DNA of 64,000 nt from Paramecium pentaurelia (lineage: Eukaryota > Ciliophora > Oligohymenophorea > Peniculida > Parameciidae): positions 125,281-189,280 of the forward strand of contig CAJJDO010000014.1 of assembly GCA_905183005.1 (NCBI GenBank). The letters are read 5' to 3'. Positions 14,965-26,695 of the stretch are shown here, in pieces. A program made the translations under genes and the position numbers. The first letter of the stretch is position 1; each line of letters starts with the position of its first letter. Below the pieces are notes generated by a model. It searched no databases, was not told where the DNA came from, and was given only the letters and a program-made list of their open reading frames with translations.

Positions 14965-17502
14965 ATGGCTAATATTTTATAATTATATGAATAGTGTATG
15001 AACAATCAAGAGATTCTAACTTATGGAGATCAATAATTATTCAATTATTTATGGAATATACCTAATTTTATAGAAGAATCTGTAAAATTAATATTTGACA
15101 ATGAAAAACATCAAAGATATTATATTTTAAGTTTATTCCAAAATATTATCCTATTGAATTGGTAAAGTTTGCAACATTAAACAAAATAAATGATCTTAAC
15201 TCTATTAGTGAATGGCCTTAAACAAGAGAAGTAGATCCATATTTAAGAAAATATTGTAAACTTAAATTTATATGAAGGCAACAATATTCACTTAAATAAT
15301 GAAAATAGATCCTGACTTTCAGTAACTTATAAAATAATTTTTATTAATATATACAGATAATCCATAGATTGTGAATATACTAATTTAGATATATCGGTAT
15401 AATAATGGATAGGATTTAACGTCATATAATGAAGTAGTACTTTAGAATATGTTGTCATTACAATAGCCAACATCTAATGTATATCATTTGGTTTATTTGG
15501 TTATTAAAAGGATTTTTGGTTGTTAATAGACAAATATCGAAATACAATAATAAAGTTTGGATTCAACATTAATTTAATGGGTGGACCGATTTTCATAAGT
15601 TTTTTAACAATAAGATGAATAAGGATCTTAGATTTATATTATAAAAGCATTAAGTTTAATTTGTAAAGAAATGAATAATTAAAAAAAATATATAAGAAAA
15701 GCCATTCTACCATAAATAACATCATTTTTTGAGGGACTAACAAACTCTATTTAATACCTAGAAGGTATTTTATGAAATAAAAATAATAGAAATTAAGTTT
15801 TTGGATGAAAATTTTGAATAAGTATTGAATCAAGAGGTGCAATTATTTTATACTTTATAAATATTAACAGAAACACTTAATTAATTAATGTGCAATAATA
15901 TCATATACAGTAGTTTACTAAAGATATTAAGTTTGCCAATATAAAATATAAATATAGATCATTTTATTTTGTAAGATAATCCAACAGTTATTTAATCAGT
16001 GTTAAAGTTCTTTAAATAATAACTATCATGTAAATAAACTTAATAAAATGTAAAATAATTATTATTAAAATATTTATAATAATAAGTTGAAATGGTTGGT
16101 TAATACATAATAATTGCATAATATTCATCAGATTTATTTGATTAAAATGAGTATATGGTCATAATTGATAATATATTGAAAAAATAATGCAATAATCAAA
16201 ATTAAGCCTTTCAACTTTAAAAATTAGTAGCTTTAACAAACTTGTATATATTAACCAAAGGATAAGTCGATAGATTTAGAAAGATATTTTAATTAAATGT
16301 TTAATTATTAAACTCATAATTAAATATTGTAAATTTCTTAAATCTTGGTAAATTATGTGCACATGCAAGTAAAAATAATACTTTGGATGAGTAAGTCTTT
16401 AAATGTATTGTGGATTAGTCAGATATTTAATTTCCATATTAGTCAGATATTTAATTTCCATCAATTGAATAAAATACGGCACATATTTTATTTGATAGCA
16501 TCTTATAGATGTTAAAGTTATGTAAGACCCTTTAATTTCCAATATTATAAAATATCTATCAATATTGGACAAAATATCCTAATGATTCAAAAGTAGCTTA
16601 AATATTCTATGAAGTTTTGGATATTCTTGCCTCAGTTGATCCAAAATCAGTATAATAGACGTTCTCAGTCAATGATGAAATAATTTGGTTAAAAGTTAAT
16701 TCAATTATAGCTAAATATTAGCCACAATTATTAATCAAATTTATTCCTTAAATAGCAAATTTATTATTAGATTTTCATGAATACACTTAATAAGGAATTA
16801 TGCTTTTGAAAAAACTTTTATAATATAATACTATTGATTAAGTAACTATGAAAGTAGTATTTTAAATTTTGGAAATTCAATTAAATACTTATGAAGAACA
16901 ACAATTAGAAGCATATACTGAAAATGTTCATGATTTATTGTTAGTAGTGTGGAATATATATATGAATAGATAAATAACAATTTAGTTACTTAACAATATA
17001 ATCTCTAAAATTATGCATACTTAAATATCCGCTACTGTTAATGGTTTAACAACTATTCTATGCGCAATATACTTATAAAATTAGAACCAATTTTTATAAT
17101 GGCTTCAATCAAACTCTGAAAATACTTAATAATTATTTAGTAGATGGCTTTGTTTTGCATCAATATTAGAATCAAAATCATTATTATAATTACAAATAAA
17201 TGCAATTTATCAATTTACATAATTACCATTTCTAGATTAGATGCATTATGTAGATCCTTTTGTTAAGTATGTTATACCATTAAAAGCTAAAATGATGGAA
17301 TTTTTAATTTAAAAACAATATTAATGTGTAAGAATTTTATTAAAGCTAGTAAACAATTAATTAAATATAAACAGAATTTGAAAATGATATTTCTGTATGC
17401 TATAATCTACTTAAACCTATTTAAATTTCATTTGAACACTTGAAGGATTACTCTTAATATTTATCTTAGGAGCAAAAAAATATATTAAAGAAAAATAAAT
17501 GA
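14965..17502 (+). CDS. Importin-beta/karyopherin-like HEAT-repeat protein
   Basis: ATG 14965 to TGA 17500-17502 gives exactly 822 residues after removal of three introns: 22 nt at 15256-15277 (AAG acceptor), 25 nt near 15763 (TAG) and 22 nt near 17321 (TAG). The N-terminus resembles the first HEAT repeats of importin-beta/exportin proteins: LFNYLWNIPNFI, then QRYYILSLFQNIILLNWQSL, matching the usual 'R..a...L.n.i...W..l' pattern. The rest is all-helical with periodic Leu/Ile. It may act in nuclear transport. The exact orthologue cannot be named from sequence alone. A 24-bp tandem duplication at about 16427-16460 repeats a QSDIQFP segment. The stop of the CKK gene lies 17 bp upstream. Confidence 0.5.
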
Positions 17503-17722
17503 ATTTTAATTTATAAAAAAAAGAATATATATAATCATATTTTCTAATACATATTTTTTTTGGTCATTATTTTTTAAGTATTTCAAAATTAAATTATAAT
17601 ACAAAGTTGAATGCCTGAGGTTCATTAAAATATTTAAATTCAAATGCAAAAATTATTACCCTTTAATTTTAATTAATAAAATAAATTATAAAAAAATATA
17701 AATCTTTAAATAAGTCAGCAAA

Positions 17723-17959
17723 ATGAAAGAAAAAAATTACTCATAAAGAGTCAAAAAGATTAGAAAACTCTCACCAAAAAAGCATTAATAATAAGATGAT
17801 TTAAGTTCTCCAATAATAACTAATGAAGACCTATTATCTAAGCATCAAAGTTTATGTTCAAGTTTACTGTCGAGTCCTGAATCAACCAAATTTGTTCCAG
17901 GAAGCATGTTAGAATTCTTACTTAACATAGAAGAAATTCATTTCCCTCTCTCTATTTGA
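17723..17959 (+). CDS. Small protein with PGSMLEFLL motif, member 1
   Basis: An intronless frame encodes 78 residues: a basic N-terminus, then DDLSSPIITNEDLLSK, a Ser-rich middle, and a C-terminal PGSMLEFLLNIEE. A clear paralogue lies in inverted orientation at 18312-18551. The shared motifs are KK near residue 18-20, SSP-ITNE--L, SSP-S and PGSMLEFLL, with more divergence elsewhere. Such conservation supports both as real genes. No known domain is recognised; the short SP-rich blocks could be interaction motifs. Confidence 0.65.
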
Positions 17960-18311
17960 TTATTAGTCTTCTTTAATTATATAAAACTTTACATTATACG
18001 TATTATTAACTTAATTATAAAACAACCAAATCTTCAATATTCAATGTATTTTACGCTATATACAGTAATTTATTGATAAATAATGAAATGATATCTCAAG
18101 GTTCACTCTTCCATATTTAATTATTATTTCTTTTGTGTTATGTGTTTTTATATTATATAATCATTTGTTTCTTGAATATATTAAATCAATTATATAGGAT
18201 TCGATGTAAAAACGAATTTGATTTTATGAATTAGGTTGGATTAGAATTCAATTCAATGTCTTGCTTATAATTGAAATAATAAATATAAACAACTCTATAT
18301 TATCAACATAT
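17960..18311. other. Spacer between convergent small paralogues
   Basis: About 350 bp of AT-rich sequence between the stops of the two small paralogous genes. I see no coding frame, and no obvious inverted repeat beyond the genes themselves. Confidence 0.45.
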
Positions 18312-18551
18312 TCAGATGAATGGACAGTAGTTAGAATTCTCTAAATGAAGCAAGAATTCCAACATACTACCAGGTTCTTCTCGTGCAGAGTCAGGACTTG
18401 AGATTTCACTTGGGCAATATATAGGATATTTCTATAACAGAATCTCATTCGTTATTAATGGTGAACTTAACTAATCATCTATATTTTGAAATTTTTTGGG
18501 TGATTATTTTTTTATTTTCCTTCTGATCATCAAATTGTACTTATCTTTCAT
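18312..18551 (-). CDS. Small protein with PGSMLEFLL motif, member 2
   Basis: An intronless minus-strand frame from ATG 18551 to TGA 18312-18314 encodes 79 residues and aligns nearly end to end with the gene at 17723-17959. Shared blocks are DDQLSSPLITNEILL, SSPDSAREEPGSMLEFLL and the MK-K start. The two genes point tail to tail, about 350 bp apart, as expected from an inverted duplication. Function is unknown. Confidence 0.65.
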
Positions 18552-19564
18552 TTTATTTTGAATGGTTATTTATTTAATTTTTGAGTTTTCCTTATTAGTA
18601 TAATTGTTATTATTAATAATGAAAATTTTACAAAATTCAATACCTTATATAATCAGTTCAATAGTTATTTATAAATATATTTTATTTAAATTATTTATTT
18701 TAATTATCGTCATTTTTTAATGTCATAGATTCAACTTATATACCTCCTTAAATTTCAAAAATATCAATATAAATTATATATTACTAAACTAAATATGAAA
18801 TTATTTAATTATGATATATATTCTTAATAGAGAAACTAAAATACAATAATATATCAAATTTAAACAAAGAATTAAATAAAGCTATGCGGTAATTAAAATT
18901 GTAATATATATTTAATATCATATAAAACTCAAATCATTTTTTTTTTTTTCGGCATTCCTCTTGAATCCATTTTTTTGTTTCGTACCAAAAGAAAATAAAT
19001 AAATTGATTTATATCATATTAAACTATTTAGAAAATTGGAATTACTAAAATCTAATCTCATGAAAATTTAGATCTAATTAATTTAGAATTTCTATTAATG
19101 TGGGTAAAATTTCTCAAAATAATTCATCTTTGATTTAATAAAGAGAAAAGAAAATGATGATTATAGCTATGAATAAATTTTATGTTATTTTTTTATTTTC
19201 ATTATATTTGAATTTTAAAACATGATTATTCAAAACAGAATATCACCCTACTATAGAATTTAAATGGTAGTTTAATAATTAATATATATTAAAATATCTA
19301 AATTTATTCTCTAAAATTATTCAATTTTTTAAGATATATATATATATATTTATAGAAATAAACATCTAATATTGATACTTCCAAATAAAAATATTGTAAT
19401 TTTACAACATTTCTATAGTATATTATTTATAAGGAAAATTATTAATAGATTATAATATTAAATAAATATAAGCAAATACATTTTATTAATACCAAAAATA
19501 TGACGTAATATTTAGTATTTTTAGTCAATTTTAATTTATTTTGTAGATTAAATAAAATAACACA
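18552..19564. other. AT-rich intergenic region, no gene seen
   Basis: About 1 kb of AT-rich sequence, including a T run near 18940, between divergently oriented genes. Only frames of about 20 codons, such as one near 19155, are present. No RNA gene or repeat array is apparent. Confidence 0.5.
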
Positions 19565-20365
19565 ATGGAATTCATTATTGTGTAACTACTGCTTGTTTCA
19601 TCTTTTGGATGGATTGTGGAGATTAAGAATGAATGTTCTTGTACAGATTATAAACTTTACTCTGAATGCATATCATCAATGGGTTGTATATGGAATACAA
19701 GTTTGAGTAAATGTGTTGATATTAAATGTAATACATTAAAATCTTAAACTGAATGTATTTCCTAATCATAATATTGTTCATTTGATCTTTCTACATTCAC
19801 TTGTGTACCCTTTACTTCATGTGCAAATTTAAGTGGAAATACTGTTTAATAATGCTAAACATAGAATTAGATGTGCTCATGGGTTTCTGGAAATTCCTGC
19901 ATAGATTATAATTGTACAAATTTCAATTAAAATAATTGCCCATATTTTTGTATAAATACAGGATCTGCTTGTGAAAATTTTTCATCATGTGAAAAATTAA
20001 ATTAAACTTATTGTACCTTATATTCTGGAATGTGCTATTGGAATTAAAACTAATGCTTGAATTAAGAATGCTCAAATTTTATAACTAGTACATAGTGTCA
20101 ATTTGTATTGAAATCAGAGAATGCTATCGTACCCTGTTATTGGAATTAAAATTAGTGTATAAATCCTCCAGATGCAAGTGTTTATAATTCTAATCAATGC
20201 TTTATTTCAACAATTGGTCAATATCATTGGTCAAGTAATAATTCTACAATGGGATCATGTTAATAATGTTAAAGTTCCTAAGACTATTACAAGCCAATGA
20301 CAGACTTTCTATCAAAAGGGTTCATTCTTAGCATTATTATAATGGGCATATTCATGATAATATGA
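19565..20365 (+). CDS. Cys-rich type I membrane protein (surface-antigen-like)
   Basis: An intronless frame encodes 266 residues. A signal peptide (IIVQLLLVSSFGWIVE) is followed by about 200 residues with a Cys roughly every 8-12 positions in repeating C-x-W/Y patterns: MGCIWNTSLSKC, CSWVSGNSC, MCYWNQNQC, PCYWNQNQC. A C-terminal hydrophobic segment (FILSIIIMGIFMII) could be a membrane anchor or GPI signal. Spacing and composition resemble the repeat units of Paramecium surface (immobilisation) antigens, but this is far smaller. An exposed, disulphide-bonded surface protein is the likely role. Confidence 0.65.
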
Positions 20366-20602
20366 TTGATCGTCATTATTAATAAATCATTTAAAATTTA
20401 TAATTCTATTTTAATATCTATTAAATAAATCAATTTAAATTTTGTAGAATATTTGATTCTTTTTGACTTCTTATCAGTATGACAGCGACCTAATGTTATT
20501 ATTAAATTCAATTCAATTGATTCAGAGTTTTTATATTTTTTGAGATTATTCTTAAACAATTCAAGTATCCATAATTCATTAATTGAATAATATTTAAAAA
20601 AA

Positions 20603-20973
20603 ATGAAAAAAGCCTGCAAATTTAAAAAGAAGAATTTAGAAGTTTGCTGCCCTTACAATCCTAATCATTTAATGCCCTTTAGTCAATTATGGTTTCATTT
20701 ATCATCTGGCTGTGAAGACAAATAAAAGTTTGGTTAATAATCTGTCTTAATTTAGGTCATCTGTATAAGATATGTCCTTATAATTCATTGCATATTTTAT
20801 AAAAGGAACACTATGATGATCACATTAAGAACTGCCAAAAAAAGATAGATGTAGATGATGATCTATTGAAACAGATGAGTACTGTAGCTTAGGTATAATT
20901 TGATGAGGAAAATTAATTTCAGGATTAATTTAAATCTAGAAATTGCAATAATAAATATAAGAAATATTATTGA
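20603..20973 (+). CDS. GTSF1-like protein with two CHHC zinc fingers
   Basis: The product is 114 residues after removal of a 26-nt intron at 20744-20769 with an AAG acceptor. Two U11-48K-type CHHC fingers are visible: VCCPYNPNHLMPFSQLWFHL with C following at SGC, and ICPYNSLHIF...HYDDHIKNC. Each has the C-P-Y-N...H...H...C order. The acidic C-terminal tail includes DVDDDLL. Two CHHC fingers in a short protein with an acidic tail is the layout of GTSF1/Asterix, partners of PIWI proteins. A Gtsf1 protein acts on scnRNAs in Paramecium, from general knowledge. The NOWA-like gene starts 172 bp downstream on the same strand. Confidence 0.7.
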
Positions 20974-21145
20974 ATAAGATGCAATTGTTTTATATTTATC
21001 GTTAAACATTAAAAAAAATGTATATTTAATCTGTCTAGAAATCTAAAACAAGCCATTTTATTAAAAAAACCCAATTATTCACTTCATAAAATTAACATAA
21101 ATCAATCTAAAAATTGGTCCACTTACTAATTAATTAAATATTCAT

Positions 21146-24082
21146 ATGAGTTGGAATACTAATAACCTTGAAGAAGGTGAAGTTAAACCAGTTGATTCCA
21201 CTCCTGTATGGGGTGGTGAATAAAATAATGGTGGATGTTAAATAGATGAAGTGAAAAAAACTTAAGAGCCTTAATGGGGGCAGGATGAGAAAAAGGAAAA
21301 TAAAGAAAGCAATGATTAAAATGGAACAGCAGCAGAATCAGGAGGTTGGGGAAACCAATAATAGTAGCAATCATCCTCTTGGGGAGAAGCTAAAGCAGAT
21401 AATAATGATAATGCTTGGGGATCAGGAACCACAGGGTTTGGAAGTACATCAACAGGAGATAATGGAGGTTCATCTTGGGGAGGCGGTTCAACATCTTGGG
21501 GAAATGGAGGAAGTTCAGATAATAATTTTTAATCAGATCGACCAAGAGGTAGAGGAAGAGGAGACAGAGGAGATAGAGGAGGTGGTTTTAGAGGCAGAGG
21601 TGATAGAGGAGATGGATTTAGAGGTAGAGGAGATGGATTTAGAGGAAGAGGAGACAGAGGAGATAGAGGAGGATTTAGAGGAAGAGGTGACAGAGGAGGA
21701 GACAGAGGAGATAGAAGAGGAGGCTTTAGAGGTGGAAGAGATAATGGTGGAAGCTGGGGTGGCAACTCAAATAACAATAATGGAGGAGGAAATAGTTGGG
21801 GAGGTAATTAAGAAGGTAACTCTTGGGGAAATTCAGACAATAAAGATAATGCTGGAGGAGGTTGGGGAAGTACTTCAACTAATGAATAACCAGCTCAATC
21901 AGGTGGATGGGGTAGTACTACAACAGAGCAACCAGCATAATCTGGAGGTTGGGGAAATTCTACTGAATAACCGGTTCAATAAGCATCTGAAAGTTGGGGT
22001 AGTAAAACAGAAAAACCACCATAATAAGCAGAATCAAATTAAGGTGGATGGGGAACTACAACTGAATAACCAAGCTAATAATCTGGTGGTTGGGGATCTA
22101 CAACTGAATAACCAGCAAAACAATCCAACGGATGGGGAAATTCTACAGAAGAATAACAACCCTAATCATCTGGAGGTTGGGGAGCATCAAATCCAGAATA
22201 ACCTCCATAATCATCAGGAACTTGGGGATCCTCTACAACTGAATAAACATAATAATAAGGTGGTTGGGGTTCTACAACACAGGAATAACCTTAATCTGGA
22301 GGTTGGGGATCTACAACTGATTAAGCAACATCTTCAGGTGGAGGCTGGGGAGGTTCATCAGATCAATAAAATGGAAACTCTTGGGGTGGAGGAGGATCTG
22401 GTGATGGACAGAGAGGAAGAGGTCGAGGAAGAGGAGACCGCGGAGATAGAGGAGGTTTCAGAGGTAGAGGAGATGGTTTTAGAGGAAGAGGAGATAGAGG
22501 AGGAGAAGGTTTTAGAGGAAGAGGAGATCGAGGTGGAGGAGAAGGATTTAGAGGAAGGGGCGATAGAGGAGGATTTAGAGGAAGAGGAGATAGAGGAGAC
22601 AGAAGAGGTGGATTTAGAGGAGGCAGAGACAATGATAATTAAGGTAATGGAGGAAGTTGGGGAGGATCATCAAATGATTAAGGTGGTGGAGGATGGGGAT
22701 CTTCTGTAACTGAATAACCTGCATCTAATGGAGGTTGGGGATCTTCTACAACTGAATAACCTTAATCAAGTGGAGGTTGGGGATCTACTGCTACTGAACA
22801 ACCAGCTTAAACTGGAGGATGGGGAGCTACTGCTACTGAACAACCAGCTTAAACTGGAGGATGGGGAGCTTCTACAACAACTGAATAACCAGCTTAAAAT
22901 GGCGGATAAATTGCAACTGAATAACCTTAATCAAGCGGAGGTTGGGGATCTACTGCTACTGAGTAGCCAGTTTAAAATGGAGGATGGGGATCTACTGCTA
23001 CTGAACAACCAGCCTAAAGTGGCGGCTGGGGCAGCTCTGATGCTCCATAATAATCTAATGGTGGTTGGGGAAGTAGTAATAACGATTAATAATAATCTAA
23101 TGGATGGGGCTCGAATAATCACTAATCAAATGGAAATGGCGAAAGAGGAAGAGGTCGTGGTAGAGGAAGAGGTCGAGGTGGTGATAGAGGCGGAGATAGA
23201 GGATTTGATAGAAACAACAACAATAATAATAATAATGAAAATGGTGGAGGAGGAGATTTTCCTACTTCAAAAAGAGTCAAACCGAACCCTGTAGTAATTA
23301 CAATATCAGATGATGAAAATGGTTAAGCTTCTCCTCATTTCAGTGAGGATGAGTAAGAAAAAGTAAATATTATTAACGAAGTTTTGAAATAAACAGTTGA
23401 TGCCAAGTAAGTTACATTGTAACTCCCTGCATTAGATACTAAATTTTCTCCTCTTTTTAATCCTGAACCTGATCCAGATAGCTTAAAAACTGATAATTTA
23501 TGCCATCTCAAGGGAGGTCTTTATCCTCACGAATAGCATAAAAAGGTGAAATTTGTATACACAGGAGGTATAAAAGTAGATTCACAAAGACAACCTGTTG
23601 TAAATTTAGTTACTTTTGATAATGATTTAGAATTTATTGAATCTTGTCCTAAAGTGGATTTAGCTGAAAAATAAGGAATAGAAACTGTGTTTTTGAGTCC
23701 ATTAATTAATGAATATAGAATTTTAAAAAATGAATTAGTTTAATTGAGACAAGAGGAGAGAAGAACATAAATAAGGAGATAATATATGGGAATAGTGGAA
23801 GGAATTGATAAAGAAAATTAAGATTTAATTAGTTAAGTTGGATTAGCTTTATTGAAAGATTAGAAAGCAATAAGATTGAAATATGGATTCTTATTTGCTG
23901 AATTAACACTATTTCATATAAAATAGATATTTGGAAATATGGATTAAGTAGAACATTAATCATTGTAGGCTAGAGAGAAAGAATTGAGGCCATCTAATGT
24001 AGTTTTTATAGTATCCATAACTTAGAAATGGTTGAATGATGTGCCAAAATTGAAATGCAGAAGAAGAAAAGAGTTGTTATGA
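21146..24082 (+). CDS. NOWA-like GW/RGG repeat protein
   Basis: A single intronless frame of 978 residues. Residues ~1-720 are low-complexity: many GGWG repeats with a TTEQPAQS-like spacer, interrupted by two RGG/RGD-rich blocks (about 21540-21740 and 22400-22630, e.g. GGFRGRGDRGD) and a third near 23140-23200. The C-terminal ~250 residues form an apparently folded domain with no family I can name. This architecture matches Nowa proteins of Paramecium, which bind nucleic acid, contact PIWI proteins through GW motifs and are needed for elimination of maternally controlled sequences. Tetrahymena CnjB/Wag1 are analogous. The name rests on architecture, not alignment. Confidence 0.65.
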
Positions 24083-24120
24083 TAAATAATATTAATATTA
24101 TAATTACAAATTTGAATTAA

Positions 24121-26663
24121 ATGGTGTGTGTTGACATTCTCAAATAATATCATCCTGAATAGTAAGGAAAGGTTTACATGAAATAAGATCGATACTTAAA
24201 GAAACGTGTATTATATTTGGATGGAAATATGAATACAGTTGCTTAGATTACTATTCCTGTAAATTTGAGACAAAATTATGTAAATATTATCATTTATATT
24301 AGCTTCACTTTTAAATTTAAGTTCCTTCGACAGGTGTGTTTATAATTTCTATAAACTATTAAAATAAGGGTTAAAATTTCAAAGTTTCAATTAGCAATGT
24401 AATTTGAATTATTATTTAAAATAGTTGTTTAAACAAGTTTCTTACCCTCATGAAAATTAGATTAATCAACCATGTGAAGGATTACCAAATTGGGGTACAA
24501 TAGTTGTGGATTTGAAAAGTTTTTATAGTTTTACAGAGATAACTTAATTAAATATAAGTGGAAATATTGCTGTTAAAAATATTTATAATACAAATGAGGA
24601 ATAGTTGTTACCAACAGATTGTCAATTAAATAGTGTACATAGGACTTTAATAAAACATATAAAACCAAAATTAGCACCTTTAAAGGGTATTTTGAAAACA
24701 AAAGGTAAGAAACAAGAATAGGCTCCTTTGGAAGAAATTCCTTTACCTCAAGAAAGAGTATCTCCTATGAAATAGGATGTAAGAGAACTAATAATAGAAG
24801 AATAAGAGGTTCAAATAAAAAGTAAACCTTAATCAATAATGAAATTAAAACATATTCATGGATATACTCCAAAACATTAAGCAAATGTAATATTTTTAGA
24901 TGATAATTATTTTGCTTTTCCTTGTGATAAAACAATTGTAATAATGTCAGAAAAAGAATAAAAGTTTTGTTCAGCAACAAGTGAAATATAATCAATAACA
25001 AAATATAAAAATGAATTAATAGCTGCTTGTGACTCTGAAATCTTAACTTTTGATTATACTACTTGTTAAAAACTCAATCATTATAAATTAGAAGGATACA
25101 AAGCTAAATTTATATAAAATTAAGATGATACATTAATAGTATTAGCAAATGATGAGAAACATTAAATGTTATTATTGATTAGAAATGAAACAATAGTAAT
25201 TAAATAAGCATCACCATTTCATATTTAAACATTTAAAATACAAGACAAAGATAATTTTATATCAGTAGGTAAAGAGAATATTAGATATTGGCATATAAAA
25301 GATACTTGTCTACAAGGCCATTCTCCATATTTGGGATAGTATGCTAGAGAGACTGATTTTACAGATTTGTTAATATAGGATAAGAGAGTTTTAGGATGTT
25401 GTAAAAGAGGTAGAGTTTTTCAGTTTATAGAAAAAGAATTAACTGGTGTATGGTAGATTTCAGAATCACCTATTACTACATTAAATAAATTTACATCTAA
25501 TGTAGTAACTACACATAAAGATGGAATTAAATTTTGGAAGTAAGATTTTAGTGAACTTGTCAGAGATATTAAATGTGAAGTTGAAGTAATAGGTTGTGAT
25601 AGTAGATAGAAATTAGTATGTGCATTTAGAGATAAATCAATAGGAATTGTAGATGATAAAACTATTAAATATTTGGTACATTCTCATTAATAGAATATAT
25701 TGGATTTAATTATTGTCTAAGATAAAATTGTTTCATCTGCTATGGATCATGAAATAAAAATATGGAATAAAAATCTATCATTAGAATATTAATTTAGATG
25801 TCTTGATGGTTTGGCATCATCTTTATGTGGTTTATCAACTAAACCTTAATTTATAGCTGGTTTTGATAATGGTTATATTAGAGTATTTGAATTATAAACT
25901 TATACTGTTATTTTAGAAATAGATACAAAACATCCAATTCTAGCTTTGAGTGGAAATTTAAATGATACTTTATTTCTAATAACTCATGAAAACGAGACAC
26001 TTATACTTAATAATAAATTATTAATTATTAAGTAACATCAACATCAAATTAAATATAATTAAAATAATTAATAAATTGCATTTAATGGATTTTTTAATGA
26101 ATTTTATTATATTGCTACTAGTTCTCATATTAAATTATACTCTTGTGATCATTTAGCAGAAAAATATCATTTGAATATACCAATAAGTTCTATTGATTGT
26201 AATGATGAGCATCTTCATATTGTAAGTAATGGTAATATCAAAAGATTTGATAAATAATTAAATTTTCTATAAGAATTAATATCTAATAGTGTTTATATTA
26301 AAAGTTGTAATAATTATGTTTTTAATGCAAATAACAAAGATTAATTGGTTGTATATGATTATTTATTTACAAGTGATGAGACTGGGAATCCTATTAAATA
26401 AGTATATTAATAAAAGGTTAAAAAATTAGTAATTTCATCATAAATAATTAGTTATGTTGATGATTTCATTTTTATATGGGATACAAATGGTTTACATTAA
26501 ACAATGCTAACTCATCCAATAGATAAACCTTATATAAATTAATTAATTGATGTTATATAAGAAACAATGAGTCCACAAAAATAAAAATTAGAAAAAGAAA
26601 AAACAATAAAATAAGGAAAAGAAAATAAAAAAAATAATTAATAAAAATAATAATAATAATAAC

Positions 26664-26695
<32 letters not shown>

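Noticed and set aside
20398..20619. Minus-strand 73-residue frame overlapping the GTSF1-like start
   Set aside because: It overlaps a plus-strand gene with clear zinc fingers, and its composition is low-complexity Ile/Leu/Lys.
21529..22632. Minus-strand Pro/Leu/Ser-rich repeat frames
   Set aside because: Antisense of the RGG/RGD blocks; periodic coding DNA gives open frames on the other strand.
21285..23294. Plus-strand frames rich in Glu/Val/Gly inside the NOWA-like region
   Set aside because: They are shadows in another frame of the GW/RGG repeat gene, which reads through 978 codons without TGA in its own frame.
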